Positions 44,015-56,874 are shown, counted from the first letter of the stretch. The stretch: DNA of 64,000 nt from Dioscorea cayenensis subsp. rotundata (GCF_009730915.1 NC_052482.1:186001-250000), one strand, 5' to 3'. Program-made: numbers and translations. The notes: generated from the sequence alone by a model not told the origin.

Positions 44015-45490
44015 TCCTTCCACAAATCTTGTTATATGTTTTTTAAAACAAAAATGGCAAATCAAATATCATATATATATATATATATATAGAAGGAAGT
44101 TAGGTTCTGGATTAAACATGTACTTGTACATACATTCAGAATTATATGTTTTTCTTTATAATGGTTCTTTTCTCATTGATTTTCTCTGCAGTGTTAAAGT
44201 TTCTAGCATTAAAGTTCTAGTTCAATCTATACAGCTTTTACTTGTTTGGTGAATGTGAATGTGTGGGAACTGAGCTACTGTCTAATGGCTCTCTCTCTCA
44301 TGTTTTCATTAATTTAGTGGTCTTGAACAAATCCCCCAAATTAAAGATAATGTAGGTTATCCACTCACTTAAATAAATATACATATTCTAAACTATATAA
44401 TCTTATATCTGATGAAAGTCTATTTGCATGTCTATAAATAAGAGGACAAAGAAAAAGAAAGAAGATAAATATGAGAGAGGTTGATGGATCATCAAGAACA
44501 AGGCAAGGGACATGAGATTTTTGAAGTTGTTGAGGTTGCAAAATCAATGTTGGTGACTAGACTAAATACATGATATACATGATATCTAGTGTCTACTTGA
44601 GAGGATGAATGGTGTTGACCATAAGTTGCACCTAACGTTCTTTTTCTTTTCTTGCCCAATTAAGTCAATAGCATCAAACATGGACATTTACTTGTCCCCT
44701 TCTTTTGTCTCCCTTTGATGATGCTCGTTGTCAATGATAAAATCCATTTTTTTTTAAATTATTAAAGACACCATTATTAATTAATGGCTGCTATATATAT
44801 CTCATTGCTTGAAATTCTTTATCTACCATATAATAACAATTAATCTTAAGATTTCTATGACCTACAAACATGTATATATATATATATATATATATATAGC
44901 TCTCACTTGATTTCATTTTATCTGCCTGTTTGGAGTGTAGCTAGTTTGTCAAAAAGTGGCTGATTATATTAAACTTGATTCATGTCCACCGAATGGCATT
45001 TAATAATAATTATTTATGTCAATTAATTAAACAGCCGGTTGCTCTTTGTGAAGAGTGTTGAGATCGAGTGAAGGGACCATTTCCTCAATTTTGGGCTGAG
45101 GGATATATATACATGGTCCTAATATTAAACATGAATAGTGCTAATAATTTTTTCAAAATACGAAGAAGATGTCCGGTTCTTTCTTCTTAGAGACTAATTA
45201 ATTAGAATCCCCAAAATCACGCTCCTAATTTCTTTACCAATATGTCTCCTATGTTTGATACACCGAAAGATAAAAAAGGAAAAAGCAATTTATATGATTT
45301 CGTCAAAATTTAATTAGTCCTGCATGCAGCTGCCACACCAAAAGAATTATGGTAAATTCATTATATATCACTTTGAACAATTGCAAATATATATAAGACA
45401 AATTAAAGATCTCACTTCAAAGATAAGATTGCATGAGCAACAAAAAAAAAAAAAGAGTGCTTTCACCTTTAGACTTGATGAATCATAAAC
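44015..45490. other. Intergenic, Aux/IAA downstream region
   Basis: The Aux/IAA 3' UTR probably lies in the first few hundred bases. The remainder is AT-rich with TA runs (44072-44091, 44875-44898). No gene seen. Confidence 0.5.
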
Positions 45491-45500
45491 ATTAATAGAT

Positions 45501-45693
45501 ATATATTTTTTATTATTTATGAAAAAGTGGATAAACCACATCGATTAACCGAAAAATAAGTCCAAACAACATCCACTAGAAGTGGAGCAAAAACAAAGTA
45601 CAAAATAATAAGGTCGAAACAAAATAACATAACAAGACCCCTAACCCACCCAAAGATTAGAGTCAAAAAATCACTGACTACTAAAAAATTTAA
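45501..45693 (-). mobile_element. 5'-truncated LINE 3' end
   Basis: A 193-bp insertion is flanked by ATTAATAGAT (45491-45500 and 45694-45703). On the minus strand it ends GGTTTATCCACTTTTTCA, matching the 3' end of the LINE at 22130-23077 (GGTTTATCCACATTTACTTC). The tail faces left. Confidence 0.7.
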
Positions 45694-45703
45694 ATTAATA
45701 GAT

Positions 45704-46906
45704 TATTCTTCATTGCATTCAAATTTAAAAATAGAACTCTCATTTTTCTTCTTCCCAATTATTCCTTGTATTTTTTTTCTTTGATGGCGCAATTCCTCTA
45801 TTAGGTCCAATGAGATAATTTCAACTATTATGGTGCAGAATGAAGCAAGATTTTTTTATTTTTTTATAGTCTTTTTATTTAGTCTTATTTTCAATTTTAT
45901 TTATTTTTAGAGATCTCTTTACATTTTAGGGTTTTTGTAGGGTTTCCATTATTATAAATGCTTGTAACTTTTGAAGCAATGAAGAGATTGAATAATTTTT
46001 CCAAAAACAAATTTTCTCTTTCTATTGATCGGTGTATCTGCTGCGTCACAATATTAAACATGACTTAATGCAATGGTGATCAGGAGCAAGTGTTAGTAAG
46101 TTAACAAGTAATGGGCCTTCAAACATAGTTATTGGACTCCAGATGGGTTTTTAGACCCAATATATCAACACAAGCATCCATTCACTCTGTACGTGGCAAG
46201 CTTAATTATGCCATGATTAAAGCATGGCAATACTGTTTATATGTGTCGCACATGCACCCCTCTTAATTACAATCAAATGTTATTTCTTGGCTCCTGATCA
46301 TGACCTTGCATAATAAAATCCTAATCCATGAAATTCTGATTAAATGTGTGGCTAGCAAAGCACTATATATCCTCACGTTCCTAGATACTTAATTTGCAAG
46401 AATTACCCAAAAAGCATGCATGTACCTTAATTTGCTTAATTTCCAAGTACGCCCCTTATAGATTTTCTCATTTAATTAGTTTGCTTGGGTTTCCCAGTTC
46501 TTCATCCAAAAGTATATATGTGAAAAGCATAATTAAGATAGCTGAACTTACAGCTAGCAAATCATGATCAAAATTGAAACAAAATCACTAGATATATCGA
46601 AGAGGTGAGCATTCAGGGAGGAGAGAAGAATAAAAGATAACTGAACATTAATCCTTTAGCAACAAAGTATATTCCATAGCTAATTAACAGACAAGGAGAA
46701 CTATATATATATATATACACTACATAGTACATGAGGGTCAACTTCTAAAACTCACTAATAGAAACTGTATTAAAGACCAAACAAATTACAGAGAATCATC
46801 TTTAATATTCTTAACAAATTAAGTACAGATGTTAGCACTTAATTCTTAGCAAGGTTGAAATCGAATTCTTGATTGCGTGTAATTACGATACTATTAATTC
46901 AAAAAC

Positions 46907-46959
<53 letters not shown>

Positions 46960-47486
46960 TTAGTTATATTTTTTGCATGACAGTTGTTGTTGATCATACT
47001 TATATCGCTTGGGCCTCCACATCCAATGAGACTTATAAGAATCTATGCTTCACTTTCTTCTTTGTCTTTTTTCACTGTCCAACTGCTCAGCATGGTTCGA
47101 TCGGCATTTTATCTTATTCTAATGAGCTAACTAGCTATAGTTTCATTTTATAAAAGTAAAGATTAAGTTAAACTGAAAATTAATGGGCGAGGAATTAAAT
47201 TAATAAGTATAATTTATAGAGAGAAATCGATCAACTTCTTGTTAAAATATTTCATCCTATTGTACTTGTTTCTTCTTCATGATCACTTGCTGAGCATGCA
47301 ATTGGATTAGTTAGTTGATCATGCAGTAGGTATTTATCTGAGCTCATAAGTCACAATGTTATATATAATATTCATGTAAACTGATCTTTTACCATCCAAA
47401 AACTCTATTAACCAATTTGAAAGGTGCATATATATATATATGGTGTTGTGTATATAAACTCTGATGTTATCAAAAGATAATTAAAG

Positions 47487-47524
<38 letters not shown>

Positions 47525-49016
47525 GTTTACTTTAACAAGAAATATATTATATATAAGCCATGCATGCATGATCATGCAAAAGCATGCACCACACTCAATC
47601 AGCGGGCCTCTTTAATTAGGAATCAAACAAGCTTGGCAACAAGGCGCAGTTGGAGTTGCTTTTGCCTCACTGGCATGCATCCGAAACATATTATTATTGA
47701 TATTATGATCTGGTTCCTGATTCTTGACAGCAATATCATTATTCCCAAGTAACGTGTATTATTAACTAACGAACTAATCAATTAATGTTTTGAGCTAATC
47801 CACGTGAAGCCGGAACTGGTTTCGCTTGGACCGAGATCATGACCAATTGACCATGAATCATTTATATATATATATATATATTACATAACGTGCAAGTGAT
47901 TAGGAACCAGTTATTTAACATTATATATATGTATATTAATAAATTATAAATACGAAAGTTAAGGTCAACGTTGCATGCATGAGATGTGCCACGTGCAAGC
48001 CAGCGGGCAGCCCACGTGTTAGAAGGGCCTTTCCGTTTGTATTGAGTTGGCAGAATCATCATATATAAAAGTAGCCGCCCTAATATATATTCCGCGTATA
48101 ACTTGCCAACCTGAAAGTTCTTACGCGTGCCGACCGCCATGTGCCATCCCTATCTAATTACCTTAATTTATGGGGTGTTTCCATAAGTATAACTGCACCC
48201 AATAATCTTCGGACATATGTATGCTAGCTAGTGCTTATGATTTTACTCTTCGCACCCCCGGAAATATGAAAATTACCTACGTATCTAGTGACTTTTTTAT
48301 TTTACCTTCTCTGGAGCATATATATTAATATGTACACTTTTTATAATTTTTATTATGAAATATTATATGTAAATTGTGATGATATATTTTCTTTTAAATA
48401 AAAGTGTTTAGAATTATTTTATTTATGTTATAATCCAAGTTAAAACATTTAAATTGTTCAAGGTGAAAATAAAAAATAAACGGTATGAGATATTTTTGAA
48501 AAAATAAAGAGTTGATAGGTAAATAAAAAACCACCCATGTTCTGATATATATATATTTTTTTTTAGTAAAGTGGATAAACTAAAAAAAATAAAAGGAGGT
48601 GCAACATGAGGATTTCCGAGGATCAATTTTTATTTATTAATATATACATAAAAATTTTATTAATTGTAGTTATAAAAGTCAAGCAAAGGTGGATCAGTTA
48701 AGCCAGTGCTACGAATGCCCACTCCAACCCACTCTCTTCATGATCCGGATTTTAAGCCCAAACCATCGTGGCCCACCATTTCCGTTTCACGTTTAATTGA
48801 TATTAATTGCAACCATTACTACCATGTTACTATTTTCAGATCAATGACAGAGAATACCACTTATTATTTATTTATTCATTTATCTTTTTTAAAATTGGAG
48901 AAAAAAAAAAAGGTTACTAAAATTTACCCATATGCCGCCAGCGAAGCATATGGTGGAGGATTAACAATTAAGCAATCTCTCTCTCTTTCTCTCTCTCTCT
49001 TTTTCTGGATGAAGGT
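45704..49016. other. Intergenic, RCI2 upstream region
   Basis: No gene is recognised. CA/TA microsatellites lie at 46911-46960, and TA runs at 47491-47519 and 47863-47881. Text near 45870-46050 (TAGGGTTTTTGTAGGGTTTCC and following) looks like retroelement LTR sequence but has no definable ends. Two G-boxes lie at 47990 and 48013. A LINE-tail-like AAAGTGGATAAAC lies at 48568-48580. Confidence 0.5.
47990..48018. promoter_or_regulatory. Second pair of CACGTG G-boxes
   Basis: CACGTG at 47990-47995 and 48013-48018, about 1.2 kb upstream of the RCI2 start, in a locally GC-richer patch. Function is not shown. Confidence 0.4.
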
Positions 49017-49059
49017 CACGTGACACCTATGACACTTTCTCTCAGCCTATATATATATT
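49017..49059 (+). promoter_or_regulatory. RCI2 core promoter: ABRE/G-box and TATA box
   Basis: GTCACGTGAC (CACGTG at 49017-49022) lies about 26 bases before TATATATATATT at 49048-49059. That TATA box is about 127 bases before the ATG. The spacing fits a core promoter, and ACGTG is the core of abscisic-acid response elements. Confidence 0.6.
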
Positions 49060-49129
49060 GATAGCCATTAACCAGACCAAGTTCTCCACCAACTTAGATT
49101 ACTTGAGAGAGTTCTTGTTATATCTCTTT

Positions 49130-49130
<1 letters not shown>

Positions 49131-49172
<42 letters not shown>
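49131..49172 (+). repeat. GTT microsatellite in the RCI2 5' leader
   Basis: About fourteen GTT units end 13 bases before the RCI2 start codon, inside the probable 5' UTR. Confidence 0.9.
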
Positions 49173-49185
49173 GAAAGAAATTAAA

Positions 49186-49452
49186 ATGGCAAGTGAAGGC
49201 ACAGCCAATTGCATAGACATACTCCTGGCCATCATTCTCCCTCCTCTTGGTGTTTTCCTCAAGTTTGGTTGCCATGTACGTACTTCACTCATGAGTTCTT
49301 TCTTTTAATCATTTATTATTTTTTTTGTTTATGTATTTATATATTTATATGTGTTGATCTGTGAACAGTCTGAGTTCTGGATCTGTTTGTTGCTCACCAT
49401 CTTGGGTTACCTTCCTGGCATCATCTATGCCATCTACGCCATCACCAAGTAA
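49186..49452 (+). CDS. RCI2/PMP3 small hydrophobic membrane protein (57 aa)
   Basis: Two exons, 49186-49275 and 49369-49452, joined GT-AG between complete codons, encode 57 residues. The protein is two membrane helices: CIDILLAIILPPLGVFLKFG and FWICLLLTILGYLPGIIYAI, ending AITK. This is the whole PMP3/RCI2 (LTI6) family pattern and normal length. Members sit in the plasma membrane, affect membrane potential and sodium tolerance, and are induced by cold, salt and abscisic acid. Residue His30 at the exon junction replaces the usual Lys (KFGCK to KFGCH), a minor change in the loop. The TATA box, ABRE and short leader are described separately. Confidence 0.95.
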
Positions 49453-49895
49453 ATTAATTATTAATCTCTAGGCCTCTTCATCTTCATGATACTCAGGTAC
49501 AAATTAATTAACCCTTTTGAACTACTTCTCTTTTTCTCTTTCCTTTCTAGAGAAAAGAAAACTGATTAATGGATCAATTAATAAGGTTTATTATTTTGTT
49601 TGATAATTAAATTGGCAGGGGGAGATGAATTGGTTGTGGTGGTGGTGATGGTGGTGGTGTGATGTGTGACAGGTGGCTGGATTAATTCAATGTTTATCAT
49701 GTGTTTTGTATATTTCTGTTTGTTTGCTTCTTTTTCTTTCTTTCTTTCTGTTTTGGATGGTCTATTTTCATCTTAGTTTATTGAATTCTGTCTTGAAACT
49801 TTGTTATTGTTACAATAATAAATATATATATTAAAAAGATGTACTGTTGTTTGATGTTTGGTTGAAGAGTGGTTGTCATTAATTGCTGATGTATT

Positions 49896-49928
<33 letters not shown>

Positions 49929-52587
49929 CTATTCTTGTGTTCTCCATATTCTTCTCTTGTTTTTCTCTTGTTTTTACCAATTGAAATTGGTGGGATTATT
50001 TACATTAACATCCAAAGCATTATTGAAAAAATCAATAATGCAGGAATAACAAGGATGATGGGTGCTTGGGTAGTGGTGAACTAATTAATTAATTAATAAA
50101 CGTTTATAGAAAGAAATAAAAGATAAAAAAGAAGTTTAAATGAAAGTGAGATGTGGAATTTTCTTAAGTGTGAAATGGTGTAGTCATATCAACGAATTGA
50201 TATATATATATATGTTTCATAGATGAGATGCGGGACCATGTTGGGAGGTAAAAGTTGGGCATACTTATCCTCTCTGTTTTTTATAAATATATAAATATAA
50301 ATATAAATATATAAATATAAATATATAGCATTGTTTTATTGCGGTTGTCGGTAGGCAGCATCATTTTCCAGCCTGTTTTAATTTTGTTGTGTATTGGGAT
50401 TTTTTTTTTATCTGTTTTCTTTTCAAATAAATTATTTAAAAATTTGAATAAAATTGATTGAATTTATTGTCACATGGGAAAATTCTCTTGTATACAACAA
50501 ATTTTATATGATTGTGAGCTTATTTCATAAAAAAAAAAACCGTAAGAGAATGGAAAAGGATGATGGATATGTTGATGGAAAGAGATGATGGATATGGAGC
50601 CTAATTTATGCCACTTAAAATGGATGATTTATATGCCAAATGTTTTAAGGTGACAAATGTTGATGGAAAGAGATGATTTAAACATGGAGGCCTTTGTTCT
50701 TTATTTATGTTTTTTTTATATATTTTTTGTTTTTTAGATATTTGTATCATATCTAGTGATTTGTTGTTTTTTGTTTCTTTTATCTCAGTTTAGGAGAAGA
50801 TTTGTAGTTTTTGTCTTTTTTCTGATTTAATTGATTTAATTGAAGTAATTTATCTTTTTTTTTTAAAAAAAAATTGTTTTAAGAGTGTCACCCGTTGGTT
50901 TGTCAAATATTTGTATATATATATATATTTGAGAGTCTATTTCTATCATTGGATTAGGTATCCATATTTTTATATTATATTTTTATTTTGTATACTATAT
51001 TATTTTTTTATTTTTGTATAAAGAATTAATTCACAATTAATTGTATGGTAACCAAATTTAGTTTTAACAAGCAATTTTTGGGTGTGTCTCCTTTCCTTCA
51101 TTGTTTATTACACACAAATGAATCCATGAAGTTTGCAAATTCATGGCACTTTATTGCCATGACCTACCCAATTATATATTATATCATATATATATATATA
51201 TATAAAGAAAATGGTTTGATAATTAACATCTCTAACTCTTCTCCTAAATGACCCATGAAAGCATAATGTTGCATAGTGGATGGGATACAAATGGATGGGG
51301 CGTCTGACCGGTTATGAATGATGATGAGTGAAAATTAAATTGATCCAATCCAGACCACAACCACTTGAGCAAGACAACTCAGCCGAATCATTAATGTAGT
51401 CCACCAACAAACAATGGATGCTCGTTAGATTTGCTATATCAACTACCCAATATTACTACATCAAATTCCATCTTTCTATTCCATTCCCATTCCCTTCCTT
51501 TCCTTTCTTATCACTTTTGTTGTCTTGTTTTGTTTTATCCCTTTTTGTCATAATTTGACTTTTTAACTTTGCTGTTGCCTTCTTGTGATTAAGTTTAGTT
51601 AATCCTGATTATTTTTTTTATTATCAATTTAATTTAATGATCTCTATTTGCAAGTAATTATTTCCATCTTCTTTGTTTTTTTTTATAAAATTAATAAACT
51701 ACAATTTCCATTTTTGTTTCCCATTGGAATTATTAAGAAAAAAAGAAAAAGTATATAATTGCGGTAGGACCACAACAATTTGTTTTATAAAAAAAAACAA
51801 AGAACTTTTTTGCAAATCTTTTTATAGCATTTTGCTTTTGTGAAGTTTGACGTATATGCCCCTGAAAAAATTGTATTTTTTTTTTAAAAACAAATGTAGA
51901 TAAATCATGTGTGGAAGACAAGTACACGCAAGAAGTTAAGCACTACAACATCTAATTCTCCATTGACATGAATTTAGGATTTGAGTCGGTCCCCTTTAAT
52001 GTGACTTTCATCTTGTATACAAGATCTACTAGTGATAATAAAACAAATGATTATTGATAAAATTGTAAAATTACATGTAAATTTCTGAAAAATTAAAATT
52101 GATCACATGTACTAAGTACTAACATCTACTGATCTACACGAAGATAAAACAAAGAAAAATTATGACACACTTCACTTAGAGAGACTTATAACAAAATGGG
52201 GTTATCTCTGTATATATATATATATATATATTATATATGGACTTCTTCTCAATTAGGTAATGTGGAACTAAACTGATTTTGCATGAGATAGTTCATGCTA
52301 AATATGATAAATATAATTTTTAAAATTATTTAGTAAATTTAAGAATATATATAATTTAAATGACAAAATGATCAAACATGGGAAAATAATAATAATAATA
52401 ATAATAACACTTCTTCCTTATTTCCTAGCCATTATTCCAAATAGCTTTCCTTGAAATCTTTTATTATCAATCACCATCCAATTCCAAATTCAAAGCTTCA
52501 AACAGAAAAACTAAGATTAACAAAAATAACTGTAAAAGAGACAACAAATTAAGAAAGTTAATTGGGGAAAAGTAATTATTAAACATA
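49453..52587. other. Intergenic between RCI2 and chitinase
   Basis: The RCI2 3' UTR is followed by about 2.8 kb of AT-rich DNA with TA and TAAA runs (49901-49926, 50287-50325, 52211-52237). Short frames such as 51045-51251 have no homology signal that I recognise. Confidence 0.55.
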
Positions 52588-53706
52588 TTAAAACGACTTC
52601 TGATTGGCACAGTCAAGATTGGGGCCCACATCGACACCGAGTAAACCAGCATACCGTTCATAAAAACCGATGCGATCGTTAACCCGGGCGTCATTTGGAA
52701 TTCCACACTCGAGCCCACCGTTTATAATGTTGGTCACTAGACCGAACCCACCGGTCCGGTTCGCAGCCAAATCGGCTTTCGTGGGCCGGTATCGGCCCAC
52801 CATCACATCGTGACACGATGGCTTCGGGTCACGTGGCGTCATCCAAAACCACAAGGCAGTCTTGAAAGCGATGTCCGAGTTATTAGCCACAATGTCCGGG
52901 TTCCCAAGCCCATCAAAGCCCAAAGCCCGCCCTGCTGGCCCATAATTGTAATTCCTGTTACAATTACCATTAATTGCCTCTTTAATTAGTTTACTTTAAT
53001 CCATTGGTATTATTATTATTCAAGTAACAGTGAGTTAATGGTTAAGTAGTGAACTAGTAAACTAGTAAAAGTACCAGGAGAGCTGGATAGGGCCTCTGCC
53101 TTTGTAGGACTTGCCAGGAGAGCAGGGCCACTGCTTGTTTGTGGAGTCACAGTAATCACTGGATGGGCTGACCTCCTCCTTAAAGCACAGTCCCCATGCA
53201 TAAGGACCATCTGGTGCTGTTGCCCATCCTCCTGATTATAAACATATAAATATATCAGAGGCATAACATTGATTAATGTTTTGAGGAGTGTATATATGCA
53301 TACATGCATGCATGTATATATGTTGATTAATTTGATGAAGATAATAATTAATTAATTAATATTGTTTTAAATATATTATTGAATTACATACGTGATACGT
53401 ACCTGTTGTTTCATGGGAGATCTGGGCAAGGAAAGCTGCAACTTCTCTCTTTGTGGTGTTCAAGTCACCAGTGTTTCCAAACTTGGGGAAGCATCTGGTG
53501 GCTTTGATAAAGGAGGCATAAGGATAGAACCCTTTGGCTGGGCAGGCATTATCATCTTTATGCAAGAACATCTTGTTGTAGAGCTCCTCTGAGATTATGG
53601 ATGATATATGAGCAGCATGACCATAAGGAAGACGAGCAGCCTCGGCGCATATTGTCGCCGGAGTTGTTAGTAGAAAAGAAAAGGCTAAGAAAATGAAGAT
53701 CAACAT
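52588..53706 (-). CDS. GH19 endochitinase without a hevein domain (275 aa)
   Basis: Three exons on the minus strand: 53706-53403, 53231-53075, 52954-52588, GT-AG, total 276 codons. An N-terminal signal peptide ([20 protein letters not shown]) sends it to the secretory path. No chitin-binding hevein domain is present, so by architecture it is class II-like. Catalytic Glu99 lies in [11 protein letters not shown] and the second, Glu121, in GLCFKEEV. The 22-residue spacing equals that of barley chitinase Glu67/Glu89 as I recall it. Other family text: [28 protein letters not shown] and [10 protein letters not shown]. The enzyme hydrolyses chitin beta-1,4 links, a pathogenesis-related (PR-3) function. 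The C-terminus NQKSF has no obvious vacuolar signal. Confidence 0.95.
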
Positions 53707-53764
53707 GGAGAGAATAATTGGAGATGAAGAATTAGTGAGTTCAAGTGATCATGTATTCTAGCTC

Positions 53765-53979
53765 ATATATATATATATGTGTGTGTGTGTGAAGAATTCC
53801 ATGATAAATAGTCAAAGGTTGACCAGGCCGGCTGAGTTAGACTAGTCAACTGTATTGTAGATGGGTCATGGGTGGAATTCCCACTACCATTAAACTAATT
53901 AATTGGCCTTAATTGAAAATGGGATGGTTGACTTGCCAAAGTTCTTTAGGATGCTTCATCTCATGGCGAAACGTTGACT
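53765..53979 (-). promoter_or_regulatory. Chitinase promoter: TATA run and five W-boxes
   Basis: A TATA run lies at about 53766-53778, roughly 60-70 bases upstream of the ATG. WRKY-binding W-boxes (TTGACT or TTGACC) occur at 53810-53815 (minus), 53819-53824 (plus), 53844-53849 (minus), 53928-53933 (plus) and 53974-53979 (plus). Five sites in 170 bp is dense and fits a defence-inducible gene. Confidence 0.6.
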
Positions 53980-56336
53980 TTATAAATTCAAACACGCACG
54001 TAATGACCACTTATGAGGATATAGCTGTAGATGCATGAACTCTTTCTTCTAGTGGAGAGGAGATGGAGTGGATGACCATTTCAAATTGGTCCTATTTCAA
54101 TAAATTGGTTAAATATATAGTACTTAATTAGTAGAGGTCTTATTAATTATATTAATTAAAGCAGTGCCATGTAACCTCTAACTCCGTAAATTAAGGATAG
54201 ACAATGTAACCCCCAATAATGACCAAAATCATTTCCTCATTTTGCTTCACCTAATATTGGTCTCATAATGTGAAAGGGTTATTTGGGCGATGGACAAACC
54301 ATCATATGGGCTTAAAAATTAAAATCCACTTGTTCTTATCAGTATGAAAAATGCTCGGCTTGAATATAACATAACAGTATTAAAAAAATATATATTAAAA
54401 ATATATATTTTATTAATCTCTAGATTATTCTAAATATTGATATTTTTTATGAGGATAAAATACAAATTAATATTCATTGCATGATTGAGGATTATATATG
54501 GAAATAATAGAAAATAAAACATAGGCAAATAACTCTAAACCATCAAGAATATATGGTTAATGGTTCAAACACATTAAGAAAAAAATGAAAAAGTCCAACT
54601 AAAGATCTTAAAAACAAGAGATCATCAACCTGTGATGGCTTAGCAAAACCGAGTGTTAAGCTCCATCTTTCATGATTTTTGAAATTAAAAGCTTATATAT
54701 TGAACGTGATAGTTACTTTTTTTTTTAGTAAAATAAATGTTGTGTTTTATGGTAAATAATAATTAAATGTGCTTTTCTTATGCTCAAGTTAGATGTTCCA
54801 CACTTTGCTCTCTTATTATGCCCATTATTCAGATTGCTTGTCCAAAAAAATTAGATTTTCACCATAACAATGGAATAGTTGGATAAACAAAATATAAATT
54901 CTAAAATAGAACTGTTTGATAAGTATAAATGTAATGAAGTGAGAATGGAAAGGGGATCAATTTTTATTTAGCATAAAGATATATATATATATATATATAT
55001 TGCAAAATAATGGTTCCAACTTATATATAATCCCGTGATTTTTATTTATTTATTCATTATTATTATTATTATTTTGAAATTATTGATAAACTATCTTAAT
55101 TACACCCTTTAGATCCTCATGTCATACTTTGGAAAGATGCCAAACTCTCAATTTTCCCATAGCCCCAATAAAGAAGACTCAGTTATCTAAACGTGATAAA
55201 ATAAATTTGACAAACATTTTTTATAAGTTTTTGTTACTCCCCAAAACTTGATTTTATTCTTCTATGTTGATCCTGTTCTTTTATTTTGATTAGATTGCAT
55301 TTTTATAAAGCAAGCCTTGACATTCGCGTGGCTGTGATGATGTATATATAATTCTGTCTCTCTGCTCATTCATCTTTCAATAGATTTATTATTGTTGATC
55401 CAGTTTTTTTTTTTTTAAAGTATATGTTAAATGATAAAAGGTAAATTAGATCAATCTGGTGGTTTGAGTGAACATCTCAATCAATGTAGACTACTCATGA
55501 GATCACTGAAGACTTCATTTTCATCAGAAATTTCAATGCTGTGCTGCACCAAATTGTCAATTCAACTAAAAATACAAATAAGTGGCAGGCCAAAGGCCTA
55601 AAACATATTCATTATAGCCACTCAACTTGCTTGGGACCGATTACAGTCTCAATCCTATGTTATTATATATTCCTACCCTATGTAACCACTAAATAAAGTA
55701 AACAAAAGGCTCATCAATCAATATATTCTAATTAGCAAAACATGAATTGAAGACTTCCTGTACTAGTCTTGCACCTACGTGTTTGATTTATATGTAGCCA
55801 TACACACACACACATATATATATAATAAAGGTTAATCTATATACTTGCATGTACGTCATGGTGATGTGCAAAACTGTCACATGTTCAAGATCAAATAGCA
55901 GATTGATCAGGTCTCAGCTCTTATAATTAGTACTTAATTATTGTTATCATGATTATATATATATATATATATATATCCTGCTAGAAGTTGCATGGATGGC
56001 TAATGCATTAATGTAAATCAATAAGTTTTCTCACAGGACTCTATGATTTGAGATGCCACGTACGCGCACCCAAATAAAGATTCCATGTTAAAATTCAAGG
56101 AAGCTGCTTCAAACTAAGCTTTTGTTTCTCCGGCTTATTGACTGAAGGTCTTGGAAAGGACCCGCTAAAAGCATTTATTAATTAATTTGCACCTGATTAA
56201 TTAATGTTTCAGCATGAAGTTCATTACTATAAATTGTATTGTTGTTCCTCTTCCAATCACCAGATCAACCAAATAAATATATACAAAAGGATATATATAT
56301 ATTTGCAGTAACTATAGATATTAATTTATTAGAGGC
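53980..56336. other. Intergenic, no gene recognised
   Basis: AT-rich DNA with TA runs (54979-55000, 55954-55977). No protein, RNA or transposon end identified. A TATA-like run at 56291-56303 may serve the gene starting at 56337. Confidence 0.5.
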
Positions 56337-56792
56337 ATGAGACTGAAGAGTTTCTTCCTCAGCTTCTTTCATTTCAGTAAAAGCAAGAGCAATGTAAAGC
56401 CAGAGTTTCAGGAACCAAATAAAGAAGGACACAAGAACAGCCATGTAAAGAGAGATTTAGAGCTTCATGGAACACCACCTGTCCTGAGTAATGTAAAGCC
56501 AGAGTTTCAGGAACCAAATCAAGAAGGACACAAGAACAGCCATGTAAAGAGAGATATAGAGCTTCATGGAACACCACCTGTCCTGAGTAATGAAAAGCCA
56601 GAGTTTCAAGAACCAAATCAAGAAGGACACAAGAAGCTTAATGGAGGAGCAGACACCGGAAAAGCCCAAGTAAGTGACGAAGACGATATTGATAAAAAAA
56701 CTGAAGAATTCATTGGAAAAGTTCACCAGAGCATGAACCTTGGAAGGCCTCCTACATCACCACTTCTTTCGGCCAATTCTCTAATTACTTAG
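56337..56792 (+). CDS. Small DUF761-like protein with 33-residue tandem repeats (151 aa)
   Basis: A single-exon frame starts at the ATG at 56337 (MRLKSFFLSFFHFSKSKS). The middle is built from a 33-residue repeat, VKPEFQEPNQEGHKNSHVK then RDIELHGTPPVLSN, present twice in full with a third partial copy. The C-terminus DDIDKKTEEFIGKVHQSMNL resembles the short DUF761 motif at the end of many plant proteins of unknown function. It is charged, with no membrane segment after the first 15 residues. A TATA-like run lies about 35-45 bases upstream. The frame is conserved through all repeats, favouring a real gene. No function is assigned. Confidence 0.65.
   Translation: MRLKSFFLSFFHFSKSKSNVKPEFQEPNKEGHKNSHVKRDLELHGTPPVLSNVKPEFQEPNQEGHKNSHVKRDIELHGTPPVLSNEKPEFQEPNQEGHKKLNGGADTGKAQVSDEDDIDKKTEEFIGKVHQSMNLGRPPTSPLLSANSLIT
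56391..56630 (+). repeat. 99-bp tandem repeats inside the DUF761-like gene
   Basis: Units start at 56391, 56490 and 56589 (each AATGTAAAGCCAGAG or AATGAAAAGCCAGAG). Spacing is exactly 99 bp, 33 codons. Units 1 and 2 differ at only a few bases. The third is cut after about 42 bp. Confidence 0.92.
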
Positions 56793-56874
56793 ACCTTGCA
56801 TGCATGTACGTACGTATTAAATATTGTTATTAATTTCCTGTAACATCCCATGCATTCAGTTCACTGTCATAGTT

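Noticed and set aside
45760-46060. Possible further LTR (TAGGGTTTTTGTAGGGTTTCC text)
   Set aside because: It resembles LTR leader sequence, but no TG...CA ends with a matching target duplication were found.
56391-56630. Tandem repeats as possible satellite or CRISPR
   Set aside because: The units are exactly 33 codons, have no spacers and stay in frame within an ORF.
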